64,000 bases of DNA from Yoonia sp035117555 (GTDB lineage: Bacteria > Pseudomonadota > Alphaproteobacteria > Rhodobacterales > Rhodobacteraceae): NCBI RefSeq assembly GCF_035117555.1, contig NZ_JAYKPK010000012.1, positions 57,069-121,068 of the forward strand. The letters are read 5' to 3'. Below are positions 25,501-32,936 of this stretch, in pieces. Within the stretch, counting starts at the first letter, position 1; the number at the start of each line of letters is the position of its first letter. Both the position numbers and the translations under genes were made by a program. The notes under the pieces are model-generated. The model was not told the DNA's origin, ran no database searches, and was given only the letters and a program-made list of their open reading frames with translations.

Positions 25501-27544
25501 CTTCATCATTGACCGTCAGATCAGATGTCGCACCGACCGGGCGCAGATAGACCAGATCAATCGCTGTAGACCGCGGCATGAAACCATCGGCAGGGGCCAG
25601 AAACCCGGCACCGTGGCTGGCACCATTGGCATCCAGCCAGTCGCGGTCAAACCGGACCAGCGGCGATGACTCTGGCGTGGCAGCCGGGATTGCGTCAGGT
25701 GCCGGTGCTGTAGCGGCTTCAGCCACCTCCGGAATATCGTCAAATGCGAGGTAGAATTCGACACGGCCCATCATGCCGGGGCGCAATGCGACGAATTGTG
25801 AAATCGCGCTGCCCGCGCTGCGGGTCCCGGCGTAGCACAAGACCGGGCGGGTGCCTGTGGGCAAAGTGGTGACATCCATCTGCACAACGCGCGGGCGGCG
25901 ATAGATATCGCGGAAGGTAAAGCGGCCGTCGCTGTCCGTCATGGCGAATTCGCCGTTTTCCAGCAGGACGCGGATACCTGACAGATCGTAGTCAGTCTCT
26001 GCCATCCCGCAGCCACCGGCGCTGATCTGACCCAGGATCGCAACCTGATCGAGGCCCAAAGCATCACGGATGCGCAGGTCATGTTCGTCCTCTGCCCGGC
26101 GCAGCCCATCTGTGGCGAGCGTGCTGGTTGATCGCAGAACCTGACCGGCCCGCGCGGGCGCTGTGATCTGCGCACCATAAGTGATGGTCGTCACTTCACC
26201 GGCATTCTGGGCCGGGACATTATAGGTCAGCCTGCGCCCATTGTCGGTGACTTGCGGCACGACGGGCGCGCCATTGACCAGCATCGTGCCGGGCAGGAAG
26301 ACGACAGCATCGGGCAGGACATCCTCAACCGTGATGGCAACGGCGTCATCCACGGTGACCGTCACGGCATATTCGATGAATTCACCAATCGCGGCCTCGC
26401 TCTGTGACGCGCTGCGGGTGATCATCGTCATTGCCAGCGGGTCCATCGGAATATCCAGCCGCAAATCCATGCCGGGCACGACCGCGAAAGGTTCCAGCAA
26501 GGACCCTGTGCGCAGCACGAAAGGTGCACCCGGGACGTCCTGCAACGCATCCGCGCCCCGCCTGCTGGGCGCGATATAGCCATAGTCATCGGAAGGCGTG
26601 ACGACGATCCGGTAGGTCCCGGGCATGACAAAAGGAAAGCGATAAGCACCGGGTTCCATCTGATAACGGCGGCCCGATGCATCGGTGACTTGACCGCCAG
26701 TGACCAGCGTCGACGGATAACGCGCGACCATGTCATCGCCCAGCACCACGGCAGGCTGGCCCGTGGCAGTATCGATCAATGTGATCTCGATACCTGACAC
26801 AGGCGCGCCGGTCCGGCTGTCGAAGATGACACCGGATGGATCAATCGGCCCGACCATCACCGCGATTGCAAGGTCATTGATCGCGTTGGTCGCATCTTCA
26901 TATTTTGCCGTGATCATGGATAAAGGCGCAGTCGACAATTGCCCGTCGCCCGGCGCTGACTGGGTCGCGGTATTGAGCCAGCCGGAAAACACGCCGGTAT
27001 CGGGTCCGGTTTCGTAGAAACGCAATTCTTCGCGGTCGCCGGTCACGGAATCCGTCACAACGACAACGGCCGTATCTATCTGTGCCGGGTCACGGTTCAG
27101 ACCGGAATCCTCTAGCGTGAAGAACAAAGGCACACCCAGCCGGATCCGCTCGGCCCGGACCACGGGCAAAGGGGCGGTACGGTCAATCGGGTTGGGATTG
27201 CCGGTCAGGGCAGAGCTGTCTACCGGTTCCGGCATCGGCACAAATGGGTTGCGGCGGTAATCAGCAGCGGCAAAGGTGATCAGCTGTGGCGCGAGCGCGG
27301 ACGTGCCTTGGTCTCGCTCCCATGCCGTCAGAACCCCATCAGATGGCGGGCGCGCCACGACGAACCGCGCCTGCGGCGTCAGTATCTGGACATTTTCCAT
27401 GCCCTCCATCTGCCAGGTGACCTGTGCGGTATTGACCACTTCGGTCCCGGGGACAGTCTGGGCAAGCGCCATCGCCGCACCGCAACCCAAAGCAAGGGCG
27501 GCTGCGCCAAACAGGCTCAGTGCAGACGACAGACGGGGGTGCAT
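22583..27544 (-). CDS. Giant outer-membrane protein: DUF11 and Ig-like modules followed by a large beta-barrel
   Basis: About 1653 residues from ATG 27544 (MHPRLSSALS), with a signal peptide cut after AMALAQ. The N-terminus has the DUF11-like GTEVVNTAQVTW; near residues 360-470 is a DUF11 domain (EDVLPDAVVFLPGTMLVNG); about 480-590 a carboxypeptidase-regulatory-like domain (FAMTDSDGRFTFRDIYR) with two cysteines; about 700-850 an invasin/Ig-like segment. The segment DADYIVYGDRSVQGNATQ then EYLVGDFNTDL near 940-985 is shared by giant DUF11 outer-membrane proteins. The last 600-700 residues alternate polar and hydrophobic strands and end in Phe-Arg after a KFDADSLRGMF strand, as in a barrel. It likely displays or exports the neighbouring DUF11 proteins; that role is inferred. 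Confidence 0.85.
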   Translation of the reverse strand: MHPRLSSALSLFGAAALALGCGAAMALAQTVPGTEVVNTAQVTWQMEGMENVQILTPQARFVVARPPSDGVLTAWERDQGTSALAPQLITFAAADYRRNPFVPMPEPVDSSALTGNPNPIDRTAPLPVVRAERIRLGVPLFFTLEDSGLNRDPAQIDTAVVVVTDSVTGDREELRFYETGPDTGVFSGWLNTATQSAPGDGQLSTAPLSMITAKYEDATNAINDLAIAVMVGPIDPSGVIFDSRTGAPVSGIEITLIDTATGQPAVVLGDDMVARYPSTLVTGGQVTDASGRRYQMEPGAYRFPFVMPGTYRIVVTPSDDYGYIAPSRRGADALQDVPGAPFVLRTGSLLEPFAVVPGMDLRLDIPMDPLAMTMITRSASQSEAAIGEFIEYAVTVTVDDAVAITVEDVLPDAVVFLPGTMLVNGAPVVPQVTDNGRRLTYNVPAQNAGEVTTITYGAQITAPARAGQVLRSTSTLATDGLRRAEDEHDLRIRDALGLDQVAILGQISAGGCGMAETDYDLSGIRVLLENGEFAMTDSDGRFTFRDIYRRPRVVQMDVTTLPTGTRPVLCYAGTRSAGSAISQFVALRPGMMGRVEFYLAFDDIPEVAEAATAPAPDAIPAATPESSPLVRFDRDWLDANGASHGAGFLAPADGFMPRSTAIDLVYLRPVGATSDLTVNDEEVPAIRREPAIRSSDGKWEMIRYRAVRIEAGRNALSLVITGADGQVLRRDNRDVLYGLRPAQMALIRSASVLESDGRSHPQITLRLTDSDGIPIRPGTQVTVMIDAPFGFSPSDPARRSQPGSSRGGQSRITETIGQDGTVALTLAPVLEGGTARLRIPSTDHDLTLSVPISAANRPWVLVGLAEGTLAHDQVRAHMRREGEIGNALSGRVSLFAEGVIRGEWLLTLRYDSAQDGDEFYGIDPDADYIVYGDRSVQGNATQSRFPLYLRLRKEGAEYLVGDFNTDLNDGGVTINQNVTGARAVFEDERFRVMAFAAQGSNRLVEDRIPLNGTIGPYALSQADVIPNSQTIRLVTVSRFDASEELSSRTLVAGVDYVVSYTTGQFFLRRPIPAFTADLDRNVLVIDYEADADLRNALIAGIRAEREISARLRMGATGVYARRVDGQDVSVTLGGIDVTYQATDALSFSADVLVARRNFATFTDTGLRSEIRAEFERDTTQFAAYLRRQTGNVALSADRRDIDTTIAGLTFRHQLSATRGDTLNRWLVEGGLLAENDMAGAQRRADGEILLTRERDFTSQSIGFRGLRQTDGDDVRLVTRGTEISEDERYSKSAELQSSLRPDGARAADQLTFGLGFGLTEEWSLFSTFELESLRNADTEARRFTLGADYTPREGRIYRGALSMAGNDADGGQALFLGADHAYTLREGVSATLGSDVQWDMGAADVPIGQSIGNPYIADSFATVRAGLRYEAEGWGTGVDVEAQRSRTSETGNLRLRIDGELSETWSAGAEAFLGLTRDRAEVAKQELRLEASAAHRAGPRDPITLLQAALRQRNEGEVDSLTAISSLYRSQYLSDTEFLNLRLGVKYDQAELRTGAVDDVLTLIGAEYRRDLTELVDIGFHGSAIYAARSGRTRQSLGISLGLTPFENGWLSVGYNFIGFDDPDFSTLGHTDKGAFAQFRLKFDADSLRGMFR

Positions 27545-27583
27545 TGAAAAATCCGAACACAACAGGAACTTAAAAATGACGAT

Positions 27584-27611
27584 GGGCGCGCAGCATCACA
27601 GCCGCGCACCC
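27584..27611 (-). terminator. Intercistronic hairpin between the DUF11 gene and the barrel gene
   Basis: Read on the minus strand, an 11-bp stem with two G-U wobbles (GGGTGCGCGGC with GCTGCGCGCCC) and a 6-base loop, followed 7 bases later by TTTTT. It lies 14 bp after the DUF11 stop. Probably partial termination, keeping the giant gene below its upstream neighbour. Confidence 0.6.
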
Positions 27612-27625
27612 GCGTTCGGCTTTAT

Positions 27626-28708
27626 TCAGTCAACGATGGCGCGGATGGTGAAGGATGCATCTTCATCAGCTGGAAGATTTGCCAGCGTTGCCGTGATCGT
27701 GCCGCCGGATTCTGTCACTGTTGTGAAGTCGCCAACGGTGACACCTGCATAGCTGATTTCATCAGGCAGTTCATCGGTGATGACGATATCAGTCGCAGCA
27801 GTGCCACTGTCGGAGTTGTTTGTCACCGTGATCGTGTATTGGATGCAAGCACCGGGGATCGCGGCAAGAGGTGATGACGGAACAGCTCCACCGGTCGCAC
27901 AAGCGAATGTGGTGCCCGGCAGACCTTCATGTAGAACGACGGCTGTTTTGGTCGCGGCGATAACCGGGGCCGTCAAAAGGATCCGCGTTTCATCGGAATC
28001 CGACCCATTGAACGCGGCATTGATCTGGTTACCTGTCCGCGTTGACAATGATGCAGCATCAGCAAAGACCGTGTTTACCCCGGCCAGACCTTGGTTGCGA
28101 TCTTGTACGACGGGCGTATTTGAATTTGCGTTCGTGGCCAAGGCTGTGACAACAAAGTCAGCGAATTGCGCATCGGCGGCATCAATCGGCACATTGGCCA
28201 CAACGAGCACGTAATAGTCATCACCCGCCGCGATATCACCGGCGTTCAGTGAGGTATCGACGTTGTAAACGACACCGTCATCGACCGAGGTGGTATCGCT
28301 GATCATCACATAATAGCTGCCCTCAGCATCCGTTACTGTCGGGCTATAGGTCAGATCATCTGCGCCCACAGACCCATCCGTCGCAACATCAACGATCAGG
28401 CCCTGCGTATCGTTGCCGTTGTTTTCGACCAGAAACGAAAGAACGACCGTCTCCTGCCCCGGAACGACGGAAACGGACCCGTTATCCGCATCCGCAGTGA
28501 CAAGCACGTCGATCTTGCGGTCAACGCGGAATGCGACACTTGCGGCATCGTCCTGTGTCACAGTCGGCGTGTCGGCGCCGCTGTTATATGTCAGATCGAT
28601 GCTGTTGGTGACCAGAACGTTGGGCGCGGTCTGTGCAAAGGCAGCACCGCTCAGTGAAAGGGTCAGTGCCGCGCCAAAGGCGACGGACTGGATAGATTGG
28701 CGAAACAT
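27626..28708 (-). CDS. DUF11 domain-containing exported protein
   Basis: A 360-residue secreted protein with a signal peptide (residues 1-25, ASA-like AFAQ). The mature N-terminus, NVLVTNSIDLTYNSGADTP, parallels the start of the giant barrel protein. The middle is a beta-rich module (about 50-240). The final 110 residues form a DUF11 domain with FACATGG...IPGACIQYTITVTNNS and end SFTIRAIVD, closely parallel to the end of the glycine-rich protein (IPGACIEYLISVVNEG...IRIRATIN). ATG 28708 follows GAGGA by 7 bases. The protein is very acidic with little Lys or Arg, consistent with a marine surface protein. Likely a structural or adhesive subunit working with the barrel protein. Confidence 0.85.
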   Translation of the reverse strand: MFRQSIQSVAFGAALTLSLSGAAFAQTAPNVLVTNSIDLTYNSGADTPTVTQDDAASVAFRVDRKIDVLVTADADNGSVSVVPGQETVVLSFLVENNGNDTQGLIVDVATDGSVGADDLTYSPTVTDAEGSYYVMISDTTSVDDGVVYNVDTSLNAGDIAAGDDYYVLVVANVPIDAADAQFADFVVTALATNANSNTPVVQDRNQGLAGVNTVFADAASLSTRTGNQINAAFNGSDSDETRILLTAPVIAATKTAVVLHEGLPGTTFACATGGAVPSSPLAAIPGACIQYTITVTNNSDSGTAATDIVITDELPDEISYAGVTVGDFTTVTESGGTITATLANLPADEDASFTIRAIVD

Positions 28709-28742
28709 GATTTAGTCCTCGGGTGAATGAAAGTCGCGGAAG

Positions 28743-29363
28743 TCAGCGAAGTGTGATGAGATAGGTGACGTTGAACTGTTCGGTCGGGGCCAGTTCCGGC
28801 AGCGTCAGCTGCAGGCTGCGCAAGGTTTCCAGATCGGCGGTCATAACTTCTTCGCCGTCGATCTGTTCGAAAACGGGACGAAAAACATCTGGCGTTTCTG
28901 CATCAGCCCAGGCGATCTCCAGCCCGTCCGGGCCGGTAAAGCTGAACGGATCCAGTTCCACTTCGGCGGCAACCTGCGCGCCAAGCTGGACATCTGTTGC
29001 GGGTTCTTCTGTCGGGTTATCCAAAGTGATCACGTAAAGCACCTGATCACCCGGTGTGACCACGCTTTCGGCAAGCGGCACACGGATCATGACCGGGTCG
29101 CCATTGTCATCAAAAACAGGCTCACCTTCCTCGGACACTTCCTGTGCGAGGGTAAACCCTTCCAAGGTGACCTGTACGGCAGCGGGCACGTCTTCGGCGG
29201 CGGTGGCCGGTTCAGGGGCGGCGCCATCTTGCGCAATGCTGGTGGCAGGAGCCAGCGCCAGCGCCAGTATAAGGCCAGTGATCCGCCCAGCATGCCCTAA
29301 AAGGGCAGCAAAATGCGTTTTGGCGGCGGCTTGAAGCCACCGCAAGAATACTCTGTTAATCAT
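28743..29363 (-). CDS. Small exported protein at the head of the DUF11 operon
   Basis: A 206-residue protein with a longish N-terminal segment and a signal peptide ending ATSIAQ near residue 45. The mature part has one beta-rich domain with DQVLYVITLDNPTEEPATDVQLG and a terminal QFNVTYLITLR, the same strand pattern seen in DUF11-type domains (YxITxxN...). No lipobox is seen. It is 34 bp upstream of the DUF11 gene and divergent from the lysozyme-like gene. It may be a chaperone-like or minor subunit of the surface system; function not recognised. Confidence 0.75.
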   Translation of the reverse strand: MINRVFLRWLQAAAKTHFAALLGHAGRITGLILALALAPATSIAQDGAAPEPATAAEDVPAAVQVTLEGFTLAQEVSEEGEPVFDDNGDPVMIRVPLAESVVTPGDQVLYVITLDNPTEEPATDVQLGAQVAAEVELDPFSFTGPDGLEIAWADAETPDVFRPVFEQIDGEEVMTADLETLRSLQLTLPELAPTEQFNVTYLITLR

Positions 29364-29458
29364 TATTAAACTCTCGCGTTTGTGTTGACACTCCTACCGT
29401 AAAACCGTCACTGTTGCTATCGCTGAAACATTTCGCACCTTGCGCCGGGGATGATTGT

Positions 29459-30058
29459 GTGCATTGCGTAACAGCGACAATTTGTCGCACATTTTTCATT
29501 TTTTTGTTGTCTGCCGGGATCTTTGCAGGCACAGTTGCAAACGTTTACGCACAGCCTACCCTGCGTTTCGAGGCAAATGACGTTGCGTTCTTAAACCTGA
29601 TGGGTGACCTGGAAGGGTCGCGCGGGTTCGGCACAATCACTGACTTTGCCCCGCTTCTACCCGAATCAGTCCTGACCGACATGACCTTGGCCGAGGTGCT
29701 CGATTATCAGCGTCAAATCCGCAGCTTGGGTACGGTATCCTCAGCAGTGGGGCGGTATCAGTTCATCTATCCGACTTTGCTCGCGCTGGTTGAAGAGCGC
29801 AACATCACCGATAGCCTGATCTTTGATTCTGAGGTGCAGACCTATCTGGCCCGGTTCCTGATGCATGATTGCGGGTTCTATGACGCTGACACCGATCTGC
29901 TGGCGCTTGGCAATTGCCTTGCCTCTGTCTGGGCCGCCTTGCCGCTGGTCAGCGGGCCGCAGCGCGGGCAATCGGCCTATGCAGGCGACGGGGTCAATCG
30001 TGCCTTCGTGACGCCGGATGTCGTGTTGGAGGTCTTGCGGAGAAGATTTGACTGGTGA
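29459..30058 (+). CDS. Exported lysozyme-like protein (GH104/muramidase-type fold)
   Basis: About 199 residues from the GTG at 29459, which gives a compact signal peptide ending VYAQ; a TTG at 29414 would add 15 residues and is less likely. The mature domain has FLNLMGDLEGSRGFGTIT with a candidate catalytic Glu, the lambda-lysozyme-like SSAVGRYQFI motif near residue 110, and GNCLASVWAALPL near 170. Two cysteines (CGFYD, GNCL) may form a disulfide. The enzyme would cut peptidoglycan in the periplasm. It is divergent from the DUF11 operon with under 100 bp between starts, so it may open the wall for assembly of that surface system. Catalytic residues are inferred by analogy. Confidence 0.7.
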   Translation: MHCVTATICRTFFIFLLSAGIFAGTVANVYAQPTLRFEANDVAFLNLMGDLEGSRGFGTITDFAPLLPESVLTDMTLAEVLDYQRQIRSLGTVSSAVGRYQFIYPTLLALVEERNITDSLIFDSEVQTYLARFLMHDCGFYDADTDLLALGNCLASVWAALPLVSGPQRGQSAYAGDGVNRAFVTPDVVLEVLRRRFDW

Positions 30059-30177
30059 CCACGTTGTGAAGATCAGCTTCATGACTTGTTAATTTTTCAG
30101 CAAGGACAGCGCAGGCATTTGCGGCTAAATTCCAGTCGTGCCGGAGCGAGGAGATCTGCCGGCGCTGGAGGACACCA

Positions 30178-31032
30178 ATGACACAAACACTCACCGCACT
30201 GCGCGGTTCCAACGTTTCGTTGGAGCGCCGGGCTTGGAACATCCGCCGCAAGGCCTTGCTGATGGGCGAAGTTCAGGGCCAGGGCTATATTGGCCAAGCG
30301 CTCGGCATCGCCGATGTGCTGGCCACATCCTATTTTCACGCCATGACCTATCGCGCCGATGAACCCGAATGGGACGGCCGCGACCGGTTCCTTTTGTCCA
30401 TCGGCCATTATGCGATCGCGCTTTACGCGGTGCTGATGGAGGCAGGTATCCTGCCCGAGGATGAGCTGGAAACCTATGGCATGGATGACAGCCGCATGCC
30501 GATGTCAGGCATGGCATCATACACACCGGGGATGGAAATCACCGGCGGGTCGCTGGGGCAGGGGCTGGGGATCGGCGTCGGCATGGCGCTTGGGCTCAAG
30601 CGCAAAAAATCAGACGCCTTCATCTATAACCTGATGTCGGACGGCGAATTGGGCGAAGGCTCGACTTGGGAAGCAGCGATGTCAGCGGCGCATCACAAGC
30701 TCGACAATCTGATCTGTCTGGTGGATTTCAACGACCAGCAGGCCGATGACAAATCCAATGCGGTGATGAGCGCCGAACCGGTGGGCGATAAATTCGCCGC
30801 CTTCGGCTGGCATGTGCAGCGCGTCAACGGCAACGATTTGGCGGCGGTTGTTGCGGCTTTTGATGCCGCCCGCAACCTGACTGCCCCCAAACCGCGCGCG
30901 ATCATTTTTGACACGACGATGTGCAAAGGTGTGCCTTTCCTTGAAAGCCGCGAGATCACGCATTTCGTGCGCGTCGAAGCTGATGAATGGGGCAAGGCCC
31001 TTGCCGTTCTGGATGAAGGAAAGCCGCAATGA
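30178..31032 (+). CDS. Transketolase-like protein, N-terminal (thiamine diphosphate) subunit
   Basis: A 284-residue protein equal to the first third of transketolase. The ThDP motif is SDGELGEGSTWEAAMSAAHH followed by DNLICLVDFNDQQ, with the GDG of the family as S-DG here; the H-x-SxGHY motif appears as LLSIGHYAIALYAVL. ATG 30178 follows GGAGGA by 6 bases. Its stop overlaps the C-terminal subunit start (ATGA), so the two halves are made together. Split transketolases of this kind act on non-standard ketose or branched-sugar substrates in catabolic operons; the substrate here is unknown. Confidence 0.9.
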   Translation: MTQTLTALRGSNVSLERRAWNIRRKALLMGEVQGQGYIGQALGIADVLATSYFHAMTYRADEPEWDGRDRFLLSIGHYAIALYAVLMEAGILPEDELETYGMDDSRMPMSGMASYTPGMEITGGSLGQGLGIGVGMALGLKRKKSDAFIYNLMSDGELGEGSTWEAAMSAAHHKLDNLICLVDFNDQQADDKSNAVMSAEPVGDKFAAFGWHVQRVNGNDLAAVVAAFDAARNLTAPKPRAIIFDTTMCKGVPFLESREITHFVRVEADEWGKALAVLDEGKPQ

Positions 31033-32060
31033 CCATCGCCTCGATGAAGCGCAAATATGAACCGCGTCCGGTTCCAAAGGAAAAGGTCGCAACCACCGCA
31101 ATGATCGCGTCACTGGCTGCAGAAGGCTATGAGACAGTCTCGGCCCCCTTTGGCCATGCTTTGGTCGAAGCCGCGCGCAAGGATGACAAGATCGTCGGCC
31201 TGTCCGCCGATCTGGCCAAATACACCGATCTGCATATTTTCGCCAAGGAAATGCCGGACCGTTTCTATCAGATGGGCATGGCCGAACAATTGTTGATGTC
31301 GGCGGCGGCGGGTCTTGCCCGCGAAGGGTTCAACCCCTTTGCCACGACCTATGCTGTCTTTGCCTCGCGCCGGGCCTATGATTTCATCGCCATGGCGATC
31401 GCCGAGGAAAACCTGCCGGTCAAGATCATCTGCGCCCTGCCCGGCCTGACAACCGGCTATGGCCCCAGCCATCAGGCGACCGAGGATCTGGCGATTTTCC
31501 GGGGCCTGCCGAACATGACGATCATCGATCCCTGCGATGCAGATGACATCATGGGCATGGTGCCGCAGCTGGCAGCCCATGATGGCCCGGTCTATTCCCG
31601 CCTGCCGCGTGGCAAGGTGCCGCGCGTTCTGACCCGCCACAAGCCCGATTACAAATTCGAACTTGGCCGCGCCCAGATGATCCGCGAGGGCAAGGATGTG
31701 CTGGTGATCTCGACCGGGTTCATGACCATGCGCTCGCTTGATGCGGCGGAAAAGCTGGCGGCAGACAATGTCGATGTGGCCGTGTTGCATGTGCCGACGA
31801 TCAAACCGCTGGATGTCGCCACGATCCTTGCCGAGGCGGGCAAAGGCGGGCGGCTGGTCGTGACGGCCGAAAACCACACCATCGTCGGTGGGCTGGGCGA
31901 GGCTGTGGCGCGGACGCTGCTGACCAACGGGGTCACCCCGACATTCCGCATGATCGGTCTGCCGGATGCATTTCTGGAAGCAGGCGGTCTGCCGACCTTG
32001 CACGATATGTATGGTCTGTCGGTCCACAAAGTGGCGGCACAGATCAAAGGCTGGCTCTGA
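31029..32060 (+). CDS. Transketolase-like protein, C-terminal subunit
   Basis: A 343-residue protein carrying the pyrimidine-binding and C-terminal domains of transketolase. The catalytic glutamate is in FYQMGMAEQLLMSAAAGLA near residue 90; GLTTGYGPSHQATEDLAIFRGLPNM follows near 155, and the C-terminal domain has VVTAENHTIVGGLGEAVA near 285. It completes the active enzyme with the upstream subunit. The operon continues with an SDR and a TRAP transporter, so the pair probably performs a two-carbon (glycolaldehyde) transfer on a compound imported by that transporter. That placement is inference. Confidence 0.9.
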   Translation: MTIASMKRKYEPRPVPKEKVATTAMIASLAAEGYETVSAPFGHALVEAARKDDKIVGLSADLAKYTDLHIFAKEMPDRFYQMGMAEQLLMSAAAGLAREGFNPFATTYAVFASRRAYDFIAMAIAEENLPVKIICALPGLTTGYGPSHQATEDLAIFRGLPNMTIIDPCDADDIMGMVPQLAAHDGPVYSRLPRGKVPRVLTRHKPDYKFELGRAQMIREGKDVLVISTGFMTMRSLDAAEKLAADNVDVAVLHVPTIKPLDVATILAEAGKGGRLVVTAENHTIVGGLGEAVARTLLTNGVTPTFRMIGLPDAFLEAGGLPTLHDMYGLSVHKVAAQIKGWL

Positions 32061-32110
32061 GACGCCTGCCCAGACCAAGATTCAACCAATTTTAAGGGAG
32101 GACGGGGACC

Positions 32111-32863
32111 ATGGGGTTACTCGACGGAAAATTTGCAGTCATCACCGGGGCGGCGTCGCCGCGCGGTCTGGGCAAAGCGACAGCGCAGCTTTTCGCTGAA
32201 CACGGCGCGAAGGTCGCGATCCTTGATCTGGATCTGGATCAGGCCAAGGCCGCTGCCGCCGATCTGGGCGAAGGCCATGTCGGCATTGCCTGCAATGTCA
32301 CCGACAAAGCCGCCTGTGATGCAGCGATGGCCGAACTGATCGGCCTTTGGGGCAAGGTGGATATTCTGGTCAATAATGCCGGGATCACCCAACCGCTGAA
32401 GATCATGGATATCAAAGGCGAAAACTACGATGCCGTGCTCGACGTCAACCTGCGCGGCACGCTCTACATGAGTCAGGCTGTTATCCCGACTATGCGCGAC
32501 CACACATCCGGCAGTATCGTCAACCTCAGCTCGGTTTCGGCCCAGCGTGGCGGTGGGATCTTTGGCGGCCCGCATTATTCAGCGGCCAAGGCAGGCGTGC
32601 TGGGCCTGACCAAGGCGATGGCCCGCGAACTGGCCCCGGCCAATGTGCGCGTCAATGCGATCTGCCCCGGGTTCATCGCGACCGATATCACCGCCGGGAA
32701 ACTGACACCGGAAATGAACGCGACAATTCTGGCCGGCATCCCGATGGGCCGCGCGGGCGATGCATCGGATGTGGCCGGCTGTGCCTTGTTCCTCGCCTCC
32801 GCACTTTCGGCATATTGTACGGGTACAGAGGTCGATGTGAACGGCGGTTCCTTGATCCATTAA
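32111..32863 (+). CDS. SDR family oxidoreductase (FabG-like)
   Basis: A 250-residue short-chain dehydrogenase. Motifs: cofactor loop TGAASPRGLGKATA near residue 12, NNAG near 88, catalytic Ser in NLSSVSAQRGG near 138, Tyr-x-x-x-Lys in YSAAKAG near 155, and PGFIATDI near 185. It starts at 32111 behind GGGAGGA, 50 bp after the transketolase pair. It probably oxidises a hydroxyl of the TRAP-imported substrate to the ketone used by the split transketolase; the order of steps is inferred. Confidence 0.9.
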   Translation: MGLLDGKFAVITGAASPRGLGKATAQLFAEHGAKVAILDLDLDQAKAAAADLGEGHVGIACNVTDKAACDAAMAELIGLWGKVDILVNNAGITQPLKIMDIKGENYDAVLDVNLRGTLYMSQAVIPTMRDHTSGSIVNLSSVSAQRGGGIFGGPHYSAAKAGVLGLTKAMARELAPANVRVNAICPGFIATDITAGKLTPEMNATILAGIPMGRAGDASDVAGCALFLASALSAYCTGTEVDVNGGSLIH

Positions 32864-32868
32864 ACCAC

Positions 32869-32898
32869 CTTGCCGCAATGGGAGGACCCTGCGGCAAG
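32869..32898. other. Intergenic hairpin without T-run
   Basis: CTTGCCGCA-N12-TGCGGCAAG is a perfect 9-bp stem starting 5 bp after the SDR stop. No T-run follows, so it is more likely an mRNA 3' stabiliser or processing site separating the enzyme genes from the TRAP genes than a full terminator. Confidence 0.5.
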
Positions 32899-32936
32899 CC
32901 CACCATCACCACGATAAATTCGAGGAGGAGACCCGA

